Assembly: GCA_002633005.1 (NCBI GenBank)
Contig: NMRA01000538.1
Location: 166,989-230,988 of the forward strand
Direction of reading: 5' to 3'
Source: Phoronis australis
Taxonomy: Eukaryota; Phoronida; Phoronidae
DNA length: 64,000 bases
Below the pieces are notes generated by a model. The model was not told where the DNA came from and searched no databases. It worked only from the letters and a program-made list of their open reading frames with translations. Positions 26,101-35,775 of this stretch are shown here, piece after piece; within the stretch, counting starts at the first letter, position 1; each line of letters starts with the position of its first letter. The position numbers were made by a program, and so were the translations under genes.

Positions 26101-29100
26101 CAGAGATTATAATTTTATCTTTATGTTATTTGTACACTCATATTTCTGTACCTCATCAATCATAATAAATGACCTTATATCGCCTATACACGGTCTCCTG
26201 TGTATCTCTGGAAATGGAGCTTGCGACGCACCTATTATTTTCGGGACATATTCCGAACATAAAAGAGGACTCAAAACTACAGTGGGCACTAGACCTAAGA
26301 ATGTGACAGCAGTGATATTCTATAGGTTAAAACCACTGCCCTGTACTCTCACGATCAATAAAATTTAGCATGGAAAGTCGTCGTTTTTTGTCAACTTCAA
26401 CCTTGCTGGACAAATAGAGATGACAGCAATATGGACCCACTGTAAATATGTCCGGCGCATAATAAAAACTAAATGTCATTGAAAATTTAGCCTTTTTGTT
26501 AGATTGGCACAAATCGGTGAACTACAACGGAAGAGAAATAATGCATATGACAAATGATGTTCTATTGTTGATATGTCCTAACCTTTGTTGTGTAACCTGC
26601 CTGAGTAACACAATGGGGCAACTTGACTTGTGTACACCAACACCTAAGGGAATGAACATAACACCCCAAAGAACTCAGGGAAATTTGAATGTCGGGGGAA
26701 GGGGGATCCCATCATGCCCAGATTGAGAGAATTCCTGAAAATCCCTGAACACAAACGTTAAGAGATTTGACAAACTTTAACATTCTTCTGTAATGACACA
26801 ATACTTGATTATTTTGCTGCACTTTTTTCTGTACAAATTTTCGCAAATGATTTATATTGTTGAGATTATTTTGAAAACTGCAATCTCATGAATTTTTCTT
26901 GTAATGAGTTTTTGATCTTTTTCATTTTCCAATTGTTTTAAGCTATGTACTCTTCATGCACCAAAAGACATGTCACGTTTCCAGGTTTTCTATATTTTTT
27001 GAGGCACTAAAAACGATCACTCACTTGATTTGGCCAAACTTGAACAGGACGAAGGGGTGGGTGGTTGCAATGTCTTCTCCTTCATAATCTGTGTCCGGCG
27101 CGAGAACGCTTGTAACAGAGACATCAGTCTTTCGCTCATAGCACTGCTCATTCCAGACATACTGTAAATGATTGAAACAAACAGAAATATAAAAACTATG
27201 ATAAGTCACCTATAAACCATGAAGTTGATAATTTAGTAACCATCAGATGATGCAGCCGTTCCAGCACAGCAAACACAAACTCTGAGAAGGGGCACTGATA
27301 GCAGACCAAAACGACAGATGCTGGGATGATCAACATCCTACCAGGCATCCTGAATCTGTCAAACAACTATTAGAATTATCTTAAATCAAAAACAGTGATT
27401 TGTCAACATTTTAAATATTTCTTTAAATGGACATTTGCCCAAGAAAATCAGGACACTAGGGATGATGAGATATGATGATGTTGCGACACTTCACAAGGTG
27501 CCATTTTCAGTCTATTATTTGAAGCAGCCTAAAAGGCAATTCAAATGGGAGTTTCAAAGTATTTTGTACAAAGCAAAAGCAGTAGTGGAAGAAATTATAC
27601 AACCAGCGATATGCACTTACTGGGAAGTATTGAAGTTGCTTAATGGTGAGCTACAGGTGCTCCGCCTATTGGCAGCCACAAACTCGCTCCATGTGGAGGT
27701 CATGCTGCGAGATCTTGACACGCGGCGTGGATTAATCACATGGTCAATGCTGAGATGAGATCCTGATCCTCTTGGCGTAACGGGGATGTCTATGCTACTG
27801 GCTAAAGAATGGCGCCTGGAATCTCCTAAAATAGCACCAACATTTGCCATAATTATCTGATTTCTCCAATTCAGTCTCGTACAGATCAATCTATAAACAC
27901 AATTCTCATCACACGCAAAAACACTGCACAATCTAATGCCTTTGAAATAATTTATTTTCATCACTTCACATGGGTATCATTGCCCATTTCATGACACCAT
28001 GTACGTCACCAATACGTTTGTACAACAACCATTGAGCGCCATCAATTATCGTTATCACAAACAGTGATCTACTTCCTTTTACAACAAGCAGTTCAATTAC
28101 TGCATAAGCACTGACTTCACAGCAATAAAGCACTGCTTGAAACAAATTGCAAATGTCGTGGAATGAAGGTGGCGACTTTTTTGCCGTTTGGTTTCCGAAA
28201 CTGAATTCCTGGTGAGGAGTTAGGTTAGGTTCATTATATGCCCAAAGTGCACTTTAAATTATGTACACTACAGTAAAGTTTCTATAAATTTGAAGAAAAT
28301 ATAATGGCCAAAATTATTTTTGATTACACCAAGAATGTTCAAATTTTCATCGTATGTTTGTTGATTACAGCCGTAGTATATGAAGTTTTCAAATTGTAGT
28401 AAACGTAAAGTTGTCCTCTTGTTTACCGTTAATAAAAATAGTTCTATCGTATTGTGTTCTAATTTAAAGGAACTTCACTGTATTCATAAGCATTTCCATT
28501 GAATTCAAGTCCATCTTTTATAGATAATTAGCATGCGAGTGGTGATGCATGACAAGACTGAATGAGCGCTTAAGGGGAACTACCTTGGAACAGAAACTAA
28601 ATAGATACTAAACGAGAGATATTTGTAATGACCTCTAACTTTAAAAATTAATATGTTTTAAAAACTGTGAAGTTTGAGAAAGGGAAAAATTAAGATTTTC
28701 CTCAAGATCGGAGTACATACAAAGTTTTAGAAATAGGCAATAACGACCGTCTCAAATTCAAGAATTACAATTTTCGACGAATTATTATTGATCTGCATGT
28801 CACGTACCAGAAGGACACGTGTGACGGTGGCTACTTTCGATGATTAAACAAACTGCTCAGTCTATTTTCAGACGCAGCGTTTGTCTGATGTATTAGAAAT
28901 CTGATCAACGTCAAAGTTGCCCAAGTTTCATTCCCAAGAATTACCAAAATTTAATTTCAGTTTGAGTTTTGTAGTCACAAATTTTTGAGACTGCCAAAGC
29001 TGGAAAACTTTTACCGTATATTAAACAACTCTTACACTAACATGATTTGCACACAAGTGGACGAGAAAGTGTGCAATTTTCACCCCCAAGTATCCAGTGC

Positions 29101-30418
29101 ATTCCTCGGCACATCAAAAGCTTGATGGTAACATCACAGACTTAACAGAGCTAGTCGCTATTCATGGGCTTCATCAAAAGTGTATTGGGACAAGATAATT
29201 GTGGTCGTAAACCGTATAAGTTTCAAAGTAAAAAACGAACAACAAGTAAGGCAAAACAAGCAACTGAGTGTTTTTAAAATTGGAAAGTAAATATTAACCG
29301 TCTACGAATTTTTAAAGTTGATGCATTATAACTGAAATTAGCAAATGGATTTTCTTGAACAGCGCTGCTAAGTCATGTGCATTAATTTGTGAATCGATTA
29401 GGACAGGTCAACCAAAGTCTGGCTTAGACATCGGGGTGAAAAAATCACAAATGCTAGTGTATGAGTTGCCTCGTGGAATTTTTGAAGTACCTAGTATGTA
29501 ACGTAATCATAGGTTGCACCAAACTGTACATGAAAAGAATCCTACATTGGCAACCTCACTGGTGAGATTGGGCAACTCGACCGGTATGTGTACCTCGAAA
29601 TTTGCCAGCACTGATCAAAGAGACCATGCTGTTGTAGTAAACGACATCGTCTCAGGCTTCTGATGTTATCATTCTCTAGACAATCAGACCCATCCTAAAC
29701 ACACTGGGTGTGACAATATCATTTTTACATTTTCATTTTGGAAGTTTTTAAATAGCCTATTTGAACAGTTTGTGAACAGTACACGCGATTAGGTTTTTGA
29801 ATTTTGAATATCAGACAAGAAATGTGACCTACAACTAAAAATCTTGCCACATTATCCCCCTCATTAATTCTGCTGCCTGTGCAACATAAGTGGGTCAATC
29901 ACCAAACCACCAGGCAGAGTTGGATTTTGAAGCCAAGTGTCCTCCTACAGTTCTTAGCATGAGAAACCGGTGTCAAGTCGTTCTCCTTTTATCACAGTTA
30001 ACCACTTTCAGTATCTTTTATCTCTCCATATACTTTGATTGAGACATTGATTATTCAATATAAGGAACACAAATTTGAAACCAAATAGTAGCAGTAGCAT
30101 TTGGGTTTAAGCACACTGACCATTATTCCTACCGGGAACTGCCAAAGTATTTTCCATCTTCGGAGTACTGACTGACGAAGAGTAGAGACTCAGCTGTCGA
30201 GAGGATGCATTGGACATATTCCAAAACTGACTACTGCAAGCAGACGTTAAGGAGAGAGACCTTCTCGACTTTGAACTGTCAGAACCACTGGGAAATAAAG
30301 GCTCGTTTTTTACATCATCAAACATGAAGACAGGGTTCTCCTTGGCCGTGTCCTCATTGCAAGCCTTTTGGTCGCTGGTAACTTGAATAAGAGGAGCAGT
30401 GGGAGATCTGGCAGCCAT
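4342..30418 (-). CDS. CNGB1: Cyclic-nucleotide-gated cation channel beta subunit, 5' half (partial)
   Basis: Beta subunits join alpha subunits in the plasma membrane to form tetrameric cGMP/cAMP-gated cation channels used in sensory cells. Six exons (30,418-30,133; 27,825-27,621; 27,161-27,025; 13,975-13,802; 7,907-7,699; 4,392-4,342) join with consistent phases 1,2,1,1,0,0 and give 354 residues. Order: acidic/Ser-rich region (1-163); a Met-rich helix with FSRRTQIMKEK, like the beta-specific FKERTEKVKEK segment (about 164-209); Cys-rich CSCGRLKC, then KIPKTFDPNG before the membrane; S1 (about 269-292); FPYQTDDN loop; S2 with DYTADVIYLVDIF (about 310-324); and RLKFVKNG leading to EARHHYLRKIDFK. 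The FPYQT loop and the pre-S1 helix favour beta over alpha. CNGB1 and CNGB3 cannot be separated here; the symbol is the nearest name. S3-S6, pore and ligand-binding domain lie outside the window. Introns reach 13 kb. Confidence 0.87.
5180..5295. other. Assembly gap (116 N)
   Basis: The run of N lies between two nearly identical 1,315-bp copies, so the true gap length is probably zero or negative. Confidence 0.95.
5296..6610. repeat. Right copy of 1,315-bp direct duplication
   Basis: Partner of 3,865-5,179. It contains a second copy of the 51-nt channel exon at 5,773-5,823, with the same splice sites. Sequence after 6,610 is unique and continues the intron toward the S1-S2 exon. Confidence 0.9.
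5773..5823 (-). CDS. CNGB1: CNGB micro-exon, right (duplicate) copy
   Basis: Same sequence and splice sites as 4,342-4,392, at the constant 1,431-base offset of the duplication around the gap. Only one of the two is expected in the real gene; this copy is on the contig that carries the S1-S2 exon. Confidence 0.75.
6611..7698. other. CNGB intron, nothing recognised
   Basis: Unique AT-rich intron sequence after the duplicated segment. I see no additional exon with matching phase, and none is needed because the flanking exons join in phase 0. Confidence 0.6.
7699..7907 (-). CDS. CNGB1: CNGB exon encoding S1 and S2
   Basis: The acceptor is CTCCTTTAACAG and the donor is GTGAGT after 7,699. It encodes YAYLFWLFLVTLAYMYNV (S1), the FPYQTDDN loop, S2 with CDYTADVIYLVDIF, and RLKFVKNGLIE. 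The match to the CNG channel family is unmistakable. It ends in phase 0. Confidence 0.95.
7908..9124. other. CNGB intron 5' of the S1-S2 exon
   Basis: AT-rich intron; short chance open frames only, no recognised family. Confidence 0.5.
9125..11000 (+). mobile_element. Dispersed repeat, copy 2 (CTCF-motif-rich family)
   Basis: The start CAAGAAAAATGCAGAGC then ATCGAAATGCCC matches the other copies, and the copy ends at TGTGGGCGCATAAAAA. It is longer than the others because of internal repeats, including the duplicated block on each side of the single N at 9,770. CTCF-like motif variants occur at 9,210-9,226 and 10,356-10,372 (TGGCCACTAGGTGGCGC), among others. It lies in the CNGB intron between the S1-S2 exon and the Cys-rich exon. 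Confidence 0.75.
9375..10165 (+). repeat. About 395-bp direct duplication around a single N (9,770)
   Basis: The block starting GCACCACGGTAGATGAAG at 9,375 runs to 9,769 and starts again at 9,771 (GCACCACAGTAGATGAAG), nearly identical apart from a 3-base deletion. One N marks the boundary. An assembly or consensus-filling artefact is as likely as a real tandem duplication. Confidence 0.8.
11001..13060. other. CNGB intron, low-information sequence
   Basis: A short segment after 11,000 (AAAATCAAATTCTACA...TGAGTTAAA) recurs in diverged form near 12,638, so a minor repeat is present. Otherwise nothing is recognised. Confidence 0.4.
13062..13136 (+). tRNA. tRNA-like pseudogene or tRNA-derived SINE head
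   Basis: An A-box-like CTAGTGGGATAAG is followed by a B-box GGTTCAAGTCC inside a perfect T-arm (GTGGG TTCAAGT CCCAC, 13,113-13,129). The anticodon arm CTTC-CTTTACT-GAAG gives TTA as the formal anticodon, which would read a stop codon. A proper 7-bp acceptor stem is not seen. This points to a tRNA-derived repeat or pseudogene rather than a working tRNA. Confidence 0.5.
13802..13975 (-). CDS. CNGB1: CNGB exon (Cys-rich pre-S1 segment)
   Basis: The acceptor follows a T-run and ends GCATCGCAG; the donor is GTAAGT after 13,802. It encodes 58 residues ending KFKIPKTFDPNG, with CSCGRLKC matching in position the HYCDMLCCKFK segment of CNGB1. Phase 1 in and phase 1 out; the split Gly codon is completed by the next exon. 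Confidence 0.88.
15930..16330 (+). repeat. Diverged dispersed repeat, pair with 29,520-29,920
   Basis: Landmarks in the same order in both: AAAGAATCCTACA, TGATGTCATCCTTCTCT (TGATGTTATCATTCTCT in the other), TTTTCATTTTG, AGTTTGTGAA and ACGAGAAATGTG (ACAAGAAATGTG). The two are clearly related but diverged; the class is unknown. Confidence 0.55.
23755..24462 (+). repeat. Direct repeats of about 145 bp spaced 565 bp
   Basis: AATTTATCGTAATCTATTTT through GGGCATGGACAAAACGCC occurs at 23,755-23,900 and again at 24,320-24,462, with high identity. The arrangement could be two ends of a small LTR-like element or a tandem duplication. No coding capacity is seen between them. Confidence 0.7.
25485..26262 (+). 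mobile_element. Dispersed element related to 2,701-3,152
   Basis: In plus orientation it carries the same ordered landmarks as the minus-strand copy at 2,701-3,152, ending with CATAATAAATGACC and TTGCGACGCACC. It is longer, with a C/T-rich middle (25,800-26,060). No protein domain is recognised. Confidence 0.6.
27025..27161 (-). CDS. CNGB1: CNGB exon (beta-type helix before S1)
   Basis: The acceptor is TCATTTACAG and the donor is GTGAGT after 27,025; phases are 2 in and 1 out. The frame set by the neighbouring exons reads SERLMSLLQAFSRRTQIMKEK, which resembles the LVKLFKERTEKVKEKL segment of vertebrate CNGB1. A second frame of the same exon is also open from end to end but does not fit the splice phases. 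Confidence 0.8.
27621..27825 (-). CDS. CNGB1: CNGB exon (Ser/Arg-rich cytosolic region)
   Basis: The acceptor is GCTATTTTAG and the donor is GTAAGT after 27,621. It continues the frame from phase 1 to phase 2 and encodes about 68 residues including SRRHSLASSIDIPVTPRG and RRVSRSRSMTSTW. Several RRxS and RxxS contexts could be kinase targets (inference). No domain is recognised. Confidence 0.75.
27826..29519. other. CNGB intron, nothing recognised
   Basis: AT-rich, no splice-flanked open segment noticed. Confidence 0.5.
29520..29920 (+). repeat. Diverged dispersed repeat, pair with 15,930-16,330
   Basis: Second member of the pair described at 15,930, in the CNGB intron between the start-codon exon and the Ser/Arg-rich exon. 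Confidence 0.55.
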
Positions 30419-30426
30419 TGTTCCAC
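30133..30426 (-). CDS. CNGB1: CNGB exon with start codon
   Basis: The acceptor is TTTTTATCTTAG at 30,427-30,428 and the donor is GTAGGA after 30,133. The start ATG is at 30,418-30,416 in context ACAATGG, a strong eukaryotic context, with an 8-nt untranslated leader in this exon. It encodes 95 residues plus one base, starting MAARSPTAPLIQV; the rest is rich in Ser and acidic residues and is probably disordered and cytosolic. The upstream eight bases are also open in frame, so a coding exon further 5' cannot be excluded. Confidence 0.75.
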
Positions 30427-30979
30427 CTAAGATAAAAAGAAGCAACAAATGATTACTCTCTGATAAATTCTCTTGAAATGTGACGAAAAGAGTAAGACAT
30501 AAGCAGACAGTATACTGTAGTATCGGGTTTTATAGCTATCACATTAAAGCTAATTATGATTTTTGTCCATAATCTTGTCAAAATAAAGATCATAAACAAC
30601 ATTCTTGACTCTTAAAGTGAATTGGTAAAATTTACCAAAATTACAGAGAACTCCACCTCTGTTAATTTTGACACATTTTCCAAGAGAATGTCAAGTGGTC
30701 ATGAGATAGTTATCGGAGAATTACAACATTTCATTTTTAAGATGTAGATTTTGGTAGGTCTCAAACCGTTTTCAAACAATATCATTAACAAATATTAGAC
30801 AAGAACAGAAACTATGGATGTTTCTCCACCATACAACAAATCAATAACACACATAAACCTGAACCTTTGTAACCAAGTAAACTGTCTGTTACCTGGTTGT
30901 TATTAACACCCTTTACTCCTTATTATTATAGAGCAAAATGAATAGATGGTAATAAGACCTATGTGCTGCAAGTGAAAAG

Positions 30980-31265
30980 CGACAGCTTTCTGGTAAGCAC
31001 CAAGAAGGAATAAACAACTACATCTTAGTCTTATGGAGAAGACATAAACAACTGTGTTTTAGCCTTTTCATAGAGGTGAACAACTGCAACTTATGGTGGC
31101 CTTAAAGACTTGACCAATTGCAACATAGCTTTATCAAGAAGACGTAAACAACTCCAACCATAACCTAATTGAGGAGACATAAATAACCAAGATTTATCCT
31201 TATTTAAAGAAGACATGAACAACTGTGACTTAGTCTTATCAAGAAGACGTGGGTAAAACAACTAC
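30980..31265 (+). repeat. Degenerate minisatellite, about 35-40-bp unit
   Basis: Variants of AGAAGACATAAACAACTGT followed by a CTTAGTCTTATCA-like stretch recur about seven times. Related units occur at 33,297-33,385 on the far side of the 700-N gap, so the array probably once spanned or flanks the gap. Confidence 0.65.
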
Positions 31266-31452
31266 CAATGGCCGCTGGGAGGAAAGGGAAGAGTCGTGTG
31301 TAAATTATGGGTGTGAAGATACTTTTGATGGCCGTGTTTTACGAGGATAATCATTGTGTCCGATGAAACATAGGTTGCAGGTCATGTGAGCTCTGAAAAA
31401 GTTGTCTGCCTATAAAATTACATTTGTCATGCTAGTGACACGAGCGCAACAG

Positions 31453-31642
31453 GAGAGAAACGTGAAACGACACGAGAGAAACGTGAAACGACAAGTGAGA
31501 AACGTGAAACAACAGGAGAGAAACGTGAAACGACGAGAGAAACGTGAAACAACAAGAGAGAAACGTGAAACGACAAGAGAGAAACGTGAAACGACAAGAG
31601 AGAAACGTGAAACGACAAGAGAGAAACGTGAAACGACAAGAG
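31453..31642 (+). repeat. 21-bp minisatellite running into the gap
   Basis: About nine copies of GAGAGAAACGTGAAACGACAA (one copy is 19 bp) run directly into the N run. Because the unit is a multiple of three without stops, all copies stay open and would read as a heptapeptide repeat (RNVKRQE or EKRETTR). This is a consequence of the unit, not evidence of a gene. Confidence 0.9.
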
Positions 31643-32342
31643 NNNNNNNNNNNNNNNNNNNNNNNNNNNNNNNNNNNNNNNNNNNNNNNNNNNNNNNNNN
31701 NNNNNNNNNNNNNNNNNNNNNNNNNNNNNNNNNNNNNNNNNNNNNNNNNNNNNNNNNNNNNNNNNNNNNNNNNNNNNNNNNNNNNNNNNNNNNNNNNNNN
31801 NNNNNNNNNNNNNNNNNNNNNNNNNNNNNNNNNNNNNNNNNNNNNNNNNNNNNNNNNNNNNNNNNNNNNNNNNNNNNNNNNNNNNNNNNNNNNNNNNNNN
31901 NNNNNNNNNNNNNNNNNNNNNNNNNNNNNNNNNNNNNNNNNNNNNNNNNNNNNNNNNNNNNNNNNNNNNNNNNNNNNNNNNNNNNNNNNNNNNNNNNNNN
32001 NNNNNNNNNNNNNNNNNNNNNNNNNNNNNNNNNNNNNNNNNNNNNNNNNNNNNNNNNNNNNNNNNNNNNNNNNNNNNNNNNNNNNNNNNNNNNNNNNNNN
32101 NNNNNNNNNNNNNNNNNNNNNNNNNNNNNNNNNNNNNNNNNNNNNNNNNNNNNNNNNNNNNNNNNNNNNNNNNNNNNNNNNNNNNNNNNNNNNNNNNNNN
32201 NNNNNNNNNNNNNNNNNNNNNNNNNNNNNNNNNNNNNNNNNNNNNNNNNNNNNNNNNNNNNNNNNNNNNNNNNNNNNNNNNNNNNNNNNNNNNNNNNNNN
32301 NNNNNNNNNNNNNNNNNNNNNNNNNNNNNNNNNNNNNNNNNN
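31643..32342. other. Assembly gap (700 N)
   Basis: The gap follows directly on the 21-bp minisatellite, which probably caused the assembly break. The far side does not begin with the repeat. Confidence 0.95.
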
Positions 32343-32347
32343 GTTAA

Positions 32348-32523
32348 AGATGGCGGAAATATTGGACGTGGCGCATGCGCACCCCGAAATATGGCTAAAA
32401 ACGTTTTCTCCTGTAGAGGGCGCAATTGCAAACCAATCACTTTCAAACTGGTCACGTGTTTGTTGAGTTTAATAAGCTTTTATAAAAAATTATTGAACCA
32501 GAAGTCACCTTCAAGATGGCGGC
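32348..32523. promoter_or_regulatory. Promoter-like cluster of factor motifs
   Basis: Within 180 bases there are GCGCATGCGC (32,371-32,380, NRF1 type), CCTGTAGAGGGCGC (from 32,410, CTCF-like), AACCAATCA (32,431-32,439, CCAAT box), CACGTG (32,453-32,458, E-box) and AAGATGGCGGC (32,513-32,523, YY1 type). Such motifs cluster in housekeeping promoters of animals. It lies about 2 kb upstream of the CNGB start-codon exon, but the target gene and direction are unknown. Confidence 0.4.
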
Positions 32524-33296
32524 TGTGGGGCATGTTCACACGGTTTCAATCGCTCTGGTGTCACATTTTTTATGGGAAGAGCAAATGACGTGAACTTTTG
32601 CATGTGGATTCCTTGAAGTATGGCCTTTCAAAAAGTCTGCGAGAGCGTATTTCTCAGACTTACCGTTTTCGAGTTATTTGACTTTGAATTTCAAAAAAAA
32701 AACCGGCAAATTTTCAATTTTCTCGAAAATTTTTTTGATTTTTGCCAAACTACCACTTTAGATAGAGATTTGAACGGGCTTTCAGAAGATAATTTCCATT
32801 TTGCGCTACGACGTCTTCTTTTCGAATTATTCGAGATTTTCGGATACCGTTGTTCCTGTGCAAGCGCGCAGGTGGCTGGCTTTCAGTTCACTTTGTTTTG
32901 GTTATGCCTAGTTGACCCAGACTGACCCAGCCAGCACTGTCCTACTTTAAAGCATGGCTCGTCCGTCATTTTAAATTATCAATTCGTCTTCATTTCATAC
33001 AATTAATAATTGTTTTCATAAAAATCAGAAGTCCCATATTTGAAAACCTTTCCTACAGAAGTGCAGCACTTTAAATACAATTCCCACCATTTTTGAGAAC
33101 ACTGTATAAAGCATGGTATCTGAAAGCTTCACAGGAATTTCTGCAATATGATTGTTCTGAAGGTAACCATTTATCTGCTGTCCTATATAACCTTAACATC
33201 ACCCAATTTTATGCTTGTAAATGTATGCTCATGGTGACACATACCTATAAGACACTGGTTGTGAAGTGTTTTTAAGCCTGTAATTAATTTACTGGT

Positions 33297-33385
33297 GACA
33301 TGCAACAATAATAAGCAACTGGGCAACAACAAACAACTGCTTCTTAACATCACCAAGAAGACATAAACAACTGAGGCTTAGGTGA
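33297..33385 (+). repeat. Units related to the 30,980 minisatellite
   Basis: AACAACAAACAACTGC and AAGAAGACATAAACAACTGAGGCTTAGG match the unit seen at 30,980-31,265. Confidence 0.5.
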
Positions 33386-33827
33386 AAGAAAAGTAGATAC
33401 AGCTAACATAACCAGACTTTTATTTTAAGGAGATATGATCTTGTAAAATCAATGAACCTCCAAGGTCATGAAACTAAATCAATTACAGTTTGTATCAAGT
33501 AATTGAAAATAACAGTTCCTCAATGTTAATATATGACTAAAATGTTACAAACTGATAGGAAATTACATAACAATTAATTTAACATCAAACTGTGAAAACA
33601 ATAATCCTTTTGAACAACTCTTCAGTTGCCACAAAAAATTCAAAGTAGCGATAACTAGTGTTTATGTCAATAAATGATTTGACAAACTGTCTTTAAAAGG
33701 CAATGAACCTCTGCCTGCTGAAAAAAAAATGATTTACATAAGCTACTTCAACCACTATGAAATGGTATAACCTTTGATCCTTACTCAGATAAGCAAATTG
33801 AAGGCTTGAGAACCAAGAGTTACTTAC

Positions 33828-33874
33828 CAGTATTTCTTCACACCAATTTCTTGTCACTGTGTTAGTATCTGTCG
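33828..33874 (-). other. Possible 47-nt 5' exon of CNGB
   Basis: A good acceptor (CATACTATTTCAG) and donor (GTAAGT) flank 47 bases. One frame is open (TDTNTVTRNWCEEIL), ending in phase 0, which does not keep the known CNGB frame through the next exon's leader. It may therefore be a 5' UTR exon or a chance pair of splice signals. Confidence 0.35.
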
Positions 33875-33914
33875 CTGAAATAGTATGGCTGTCTGGGTAA
33901 TTCAAGGCATTTTA

Positions 33915-34190
33915 TCCAAACAATGCATGCGAGCACCCAGGGGGGCTCGGGGGCCTCGAATGAGCCCCCCCTCCATTTGGCGAAGTGGGCAAAAAGTCCA
34001 CCAGAGAAACAAAAAGTTTCAGAAAACGAGACAAAGTCCACCAAAAAGGTGCAGACGCACAGTTACAGGTCACAGTTCTGAAAATGGTACCCCGTTTTTT
34101 TATCTTGCCGCCTTCTTTGTCAGCAAAAGGTCCACATCCTCAGAAATTCGAGCCCCCCATATTAAAGGCTGGGAGCGCGCATGCAATGTC
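33915..34190. mobile_element. Small element with imperfect inverted ends
   Basis: CAATGCATGCGAGCACCCAG followed by GGGGGGCTCG near 33,921 is mirrored by CGAGCCCCCCAT and GGGAGCGCGCATGCAATG near 34,149-34,188. A G/C-rich hairpin (GGGGGCTC with GAGCCCCC) lies inside the left end. It is probably a MITE-type element of about 275 bp. Confidence 0.45.
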
Positions 34191-34319
34191 ATTTAAAACA
34201 AAAGATAAGATGTACATGACATTGCTTTTTAAGAGCGAAAATTCCTGTAAAGAAAATTGTTTTTGTCTTACCGTACTCGTCCGGGTTACTGCCAAGGGCG
34301 CTTAAATTTGGAATCTAAA

Positions 34320-35775
34320 AAAACAGGGGATGGGGCGGTAAGCCGAGCGTGGGCGATTAAAATCGAAATTTTTGAAAAGTCAAGAGAGGGTGCTTACTGC
34401 ACGGACTGATTTTACCCTCAGAGAGCTACACTGACGTTGGACTTCAAGCATAGCAGTTCAAATATACGTCAACGGATTGAAGTAATGTACTTCCACTCCC
34501 TGAAGTGGAATAACGCACATGATGCAGGGCGCCGTGATCCAGAGCGTGATTGGGTTTTTTACGTACCTCCGTCGCTGCTCGTCATTTCACCTGTATTCCT
34601 ACAGGTAGGCGTGCCTTCAGTAGGGCAAATTCATTGTATTCTGAAGATTTCGTAATAAACATTATAAAAAAGTAGGGCAAATTTCTTCATAGAAAAGGCA
34701 AATCAAACAAGACCCTGCTACTGCACCGCGTATTTATAAGGGAAGCACCTCATTTTGTAGATTTGCTCCCAGCTAGACAATTTGGCAACCAAAGCACGTG
34801 CTAATGATTGACAGGCCTCAGTTCTTTTAAGAACATTAAAATGCTTTGAACCTAGTTTGAAAAATGAAACTTTATATACATTGTGTAGTTCTTTCTGAGT
34901 TGAACAGCCGACACCACTCTTTAAAGCAGGTGCTCAACAATCGGACGATACTACTATTGGGCAATAGGGGTGCTAGGTCAGTTTCAAAAATAATGAAGCA
35001 AAAACACATCATGTATAAAGACATCAGGCAAATCAAGAGTTCAAAAAATAAGTTTTTGACTACGTGGATGTGGATAGAATGGTCGGCCTGCGCTCAGTAA
35101 AAACTTGATTTCTTGCATTGTTGCTTTTGGTTGGGAGCTTCCATTTTGGGTGGGCACTTCTATTTTGGTGTCGGGAGTGAGCCATTAAAAATGCGCTTAA
35201 CCGAGGCATGGAACAGCGAGACAAGTTGGCTTGTCACAATGACTCGTGTCTGCTTGTGTTCAAAACAATGCGTCCAAAATAATGTTGGTGTGCTCGTGCT
35301 TTTTCTTATTTCATTGCTCAGGGTGATGTTTCGTGTACTGTCACGGCACATACGGGGAATCACAGAAAGGTAGAACACGGACTTCAAATTCTTGTCAAGT
35401 ACCGCTTTGGTTGTTCTTCCATGGCAATGAGATACATTTGACAAGCGCTGTCTCAGTGATCAGTAAATGCTGACACGAGCCAAATGAAATAATTGTGTCT
35501 CCTTCAATAAAGTGCTTGAGAATACGGGTATTTTACTGTCACAATAAGGCAAGTTCCCAGTTCCGCTAAAGCAGATTGAATGTCACTGAAAGGTAAGCGA
35601 GTTGCACACGTTTTGGAATCTTAGTTTTGTGCGACGAACGTTCAAAAAGCACAGACGCTTTAAGGATGTCTTGATCATGAAAAATTGGGGGTGGGTGGTA
35701 AGCAGAGCATGGGCGCTTAAAACTGAAAATTTCGAGGGTGGGCGGTAAGCCGAGCATGGGCAGTAACCCGAGCAA
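34320..35775 (+). repeat. Dispersed GGTAAGC-GAGC-TGGGCG motif repeats
   Basis: GGCGGTAAGCCGAGCGTGGG near 34,329 recurs as close variants near 35,695 and 35,735. Related GGGCGCTTA / TAAGCGCCC strings occur near 19,600, 39,870-39,960 and 55,480-55,550. This is an old, widely scattered repeat motif. Confidence 0.45.

Larger units (their letters stand above)
13976..27024. other. 13-kb CNGB intron with dispersed repeats
   Basis: The exons on either side join in phase 1, so no exon is required inside. It holds diverged repeats (15,930-16,330; 23,755-24,462; 25,485-26,262) and many chance open frames. Two splice-flanked open segments (15,118-15,220 minus; 21,852-21,947 plus) are noted as findings. 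Nothing else is recognised. Confidence 0.55.

Noticed and set aside
27435-27758. 107-codon plus-strand open frame
   Set aside because: It is antisense to the CNGB exon at 27,621-27,825.
31402-32466. 354-codon open frame across the 700-N gap
   Set aside because: It is produced by a 21-bp stop-free minisatellite joined to unknown bases; no protein domain is visible.
32620-32925. 101-codon plus-strand open frame rich in Phe
   Set aside because: It arises from an A/T-rich repetitive stretch (TTTTCGAGTTATTTGA-like words) and does not look like a protein.
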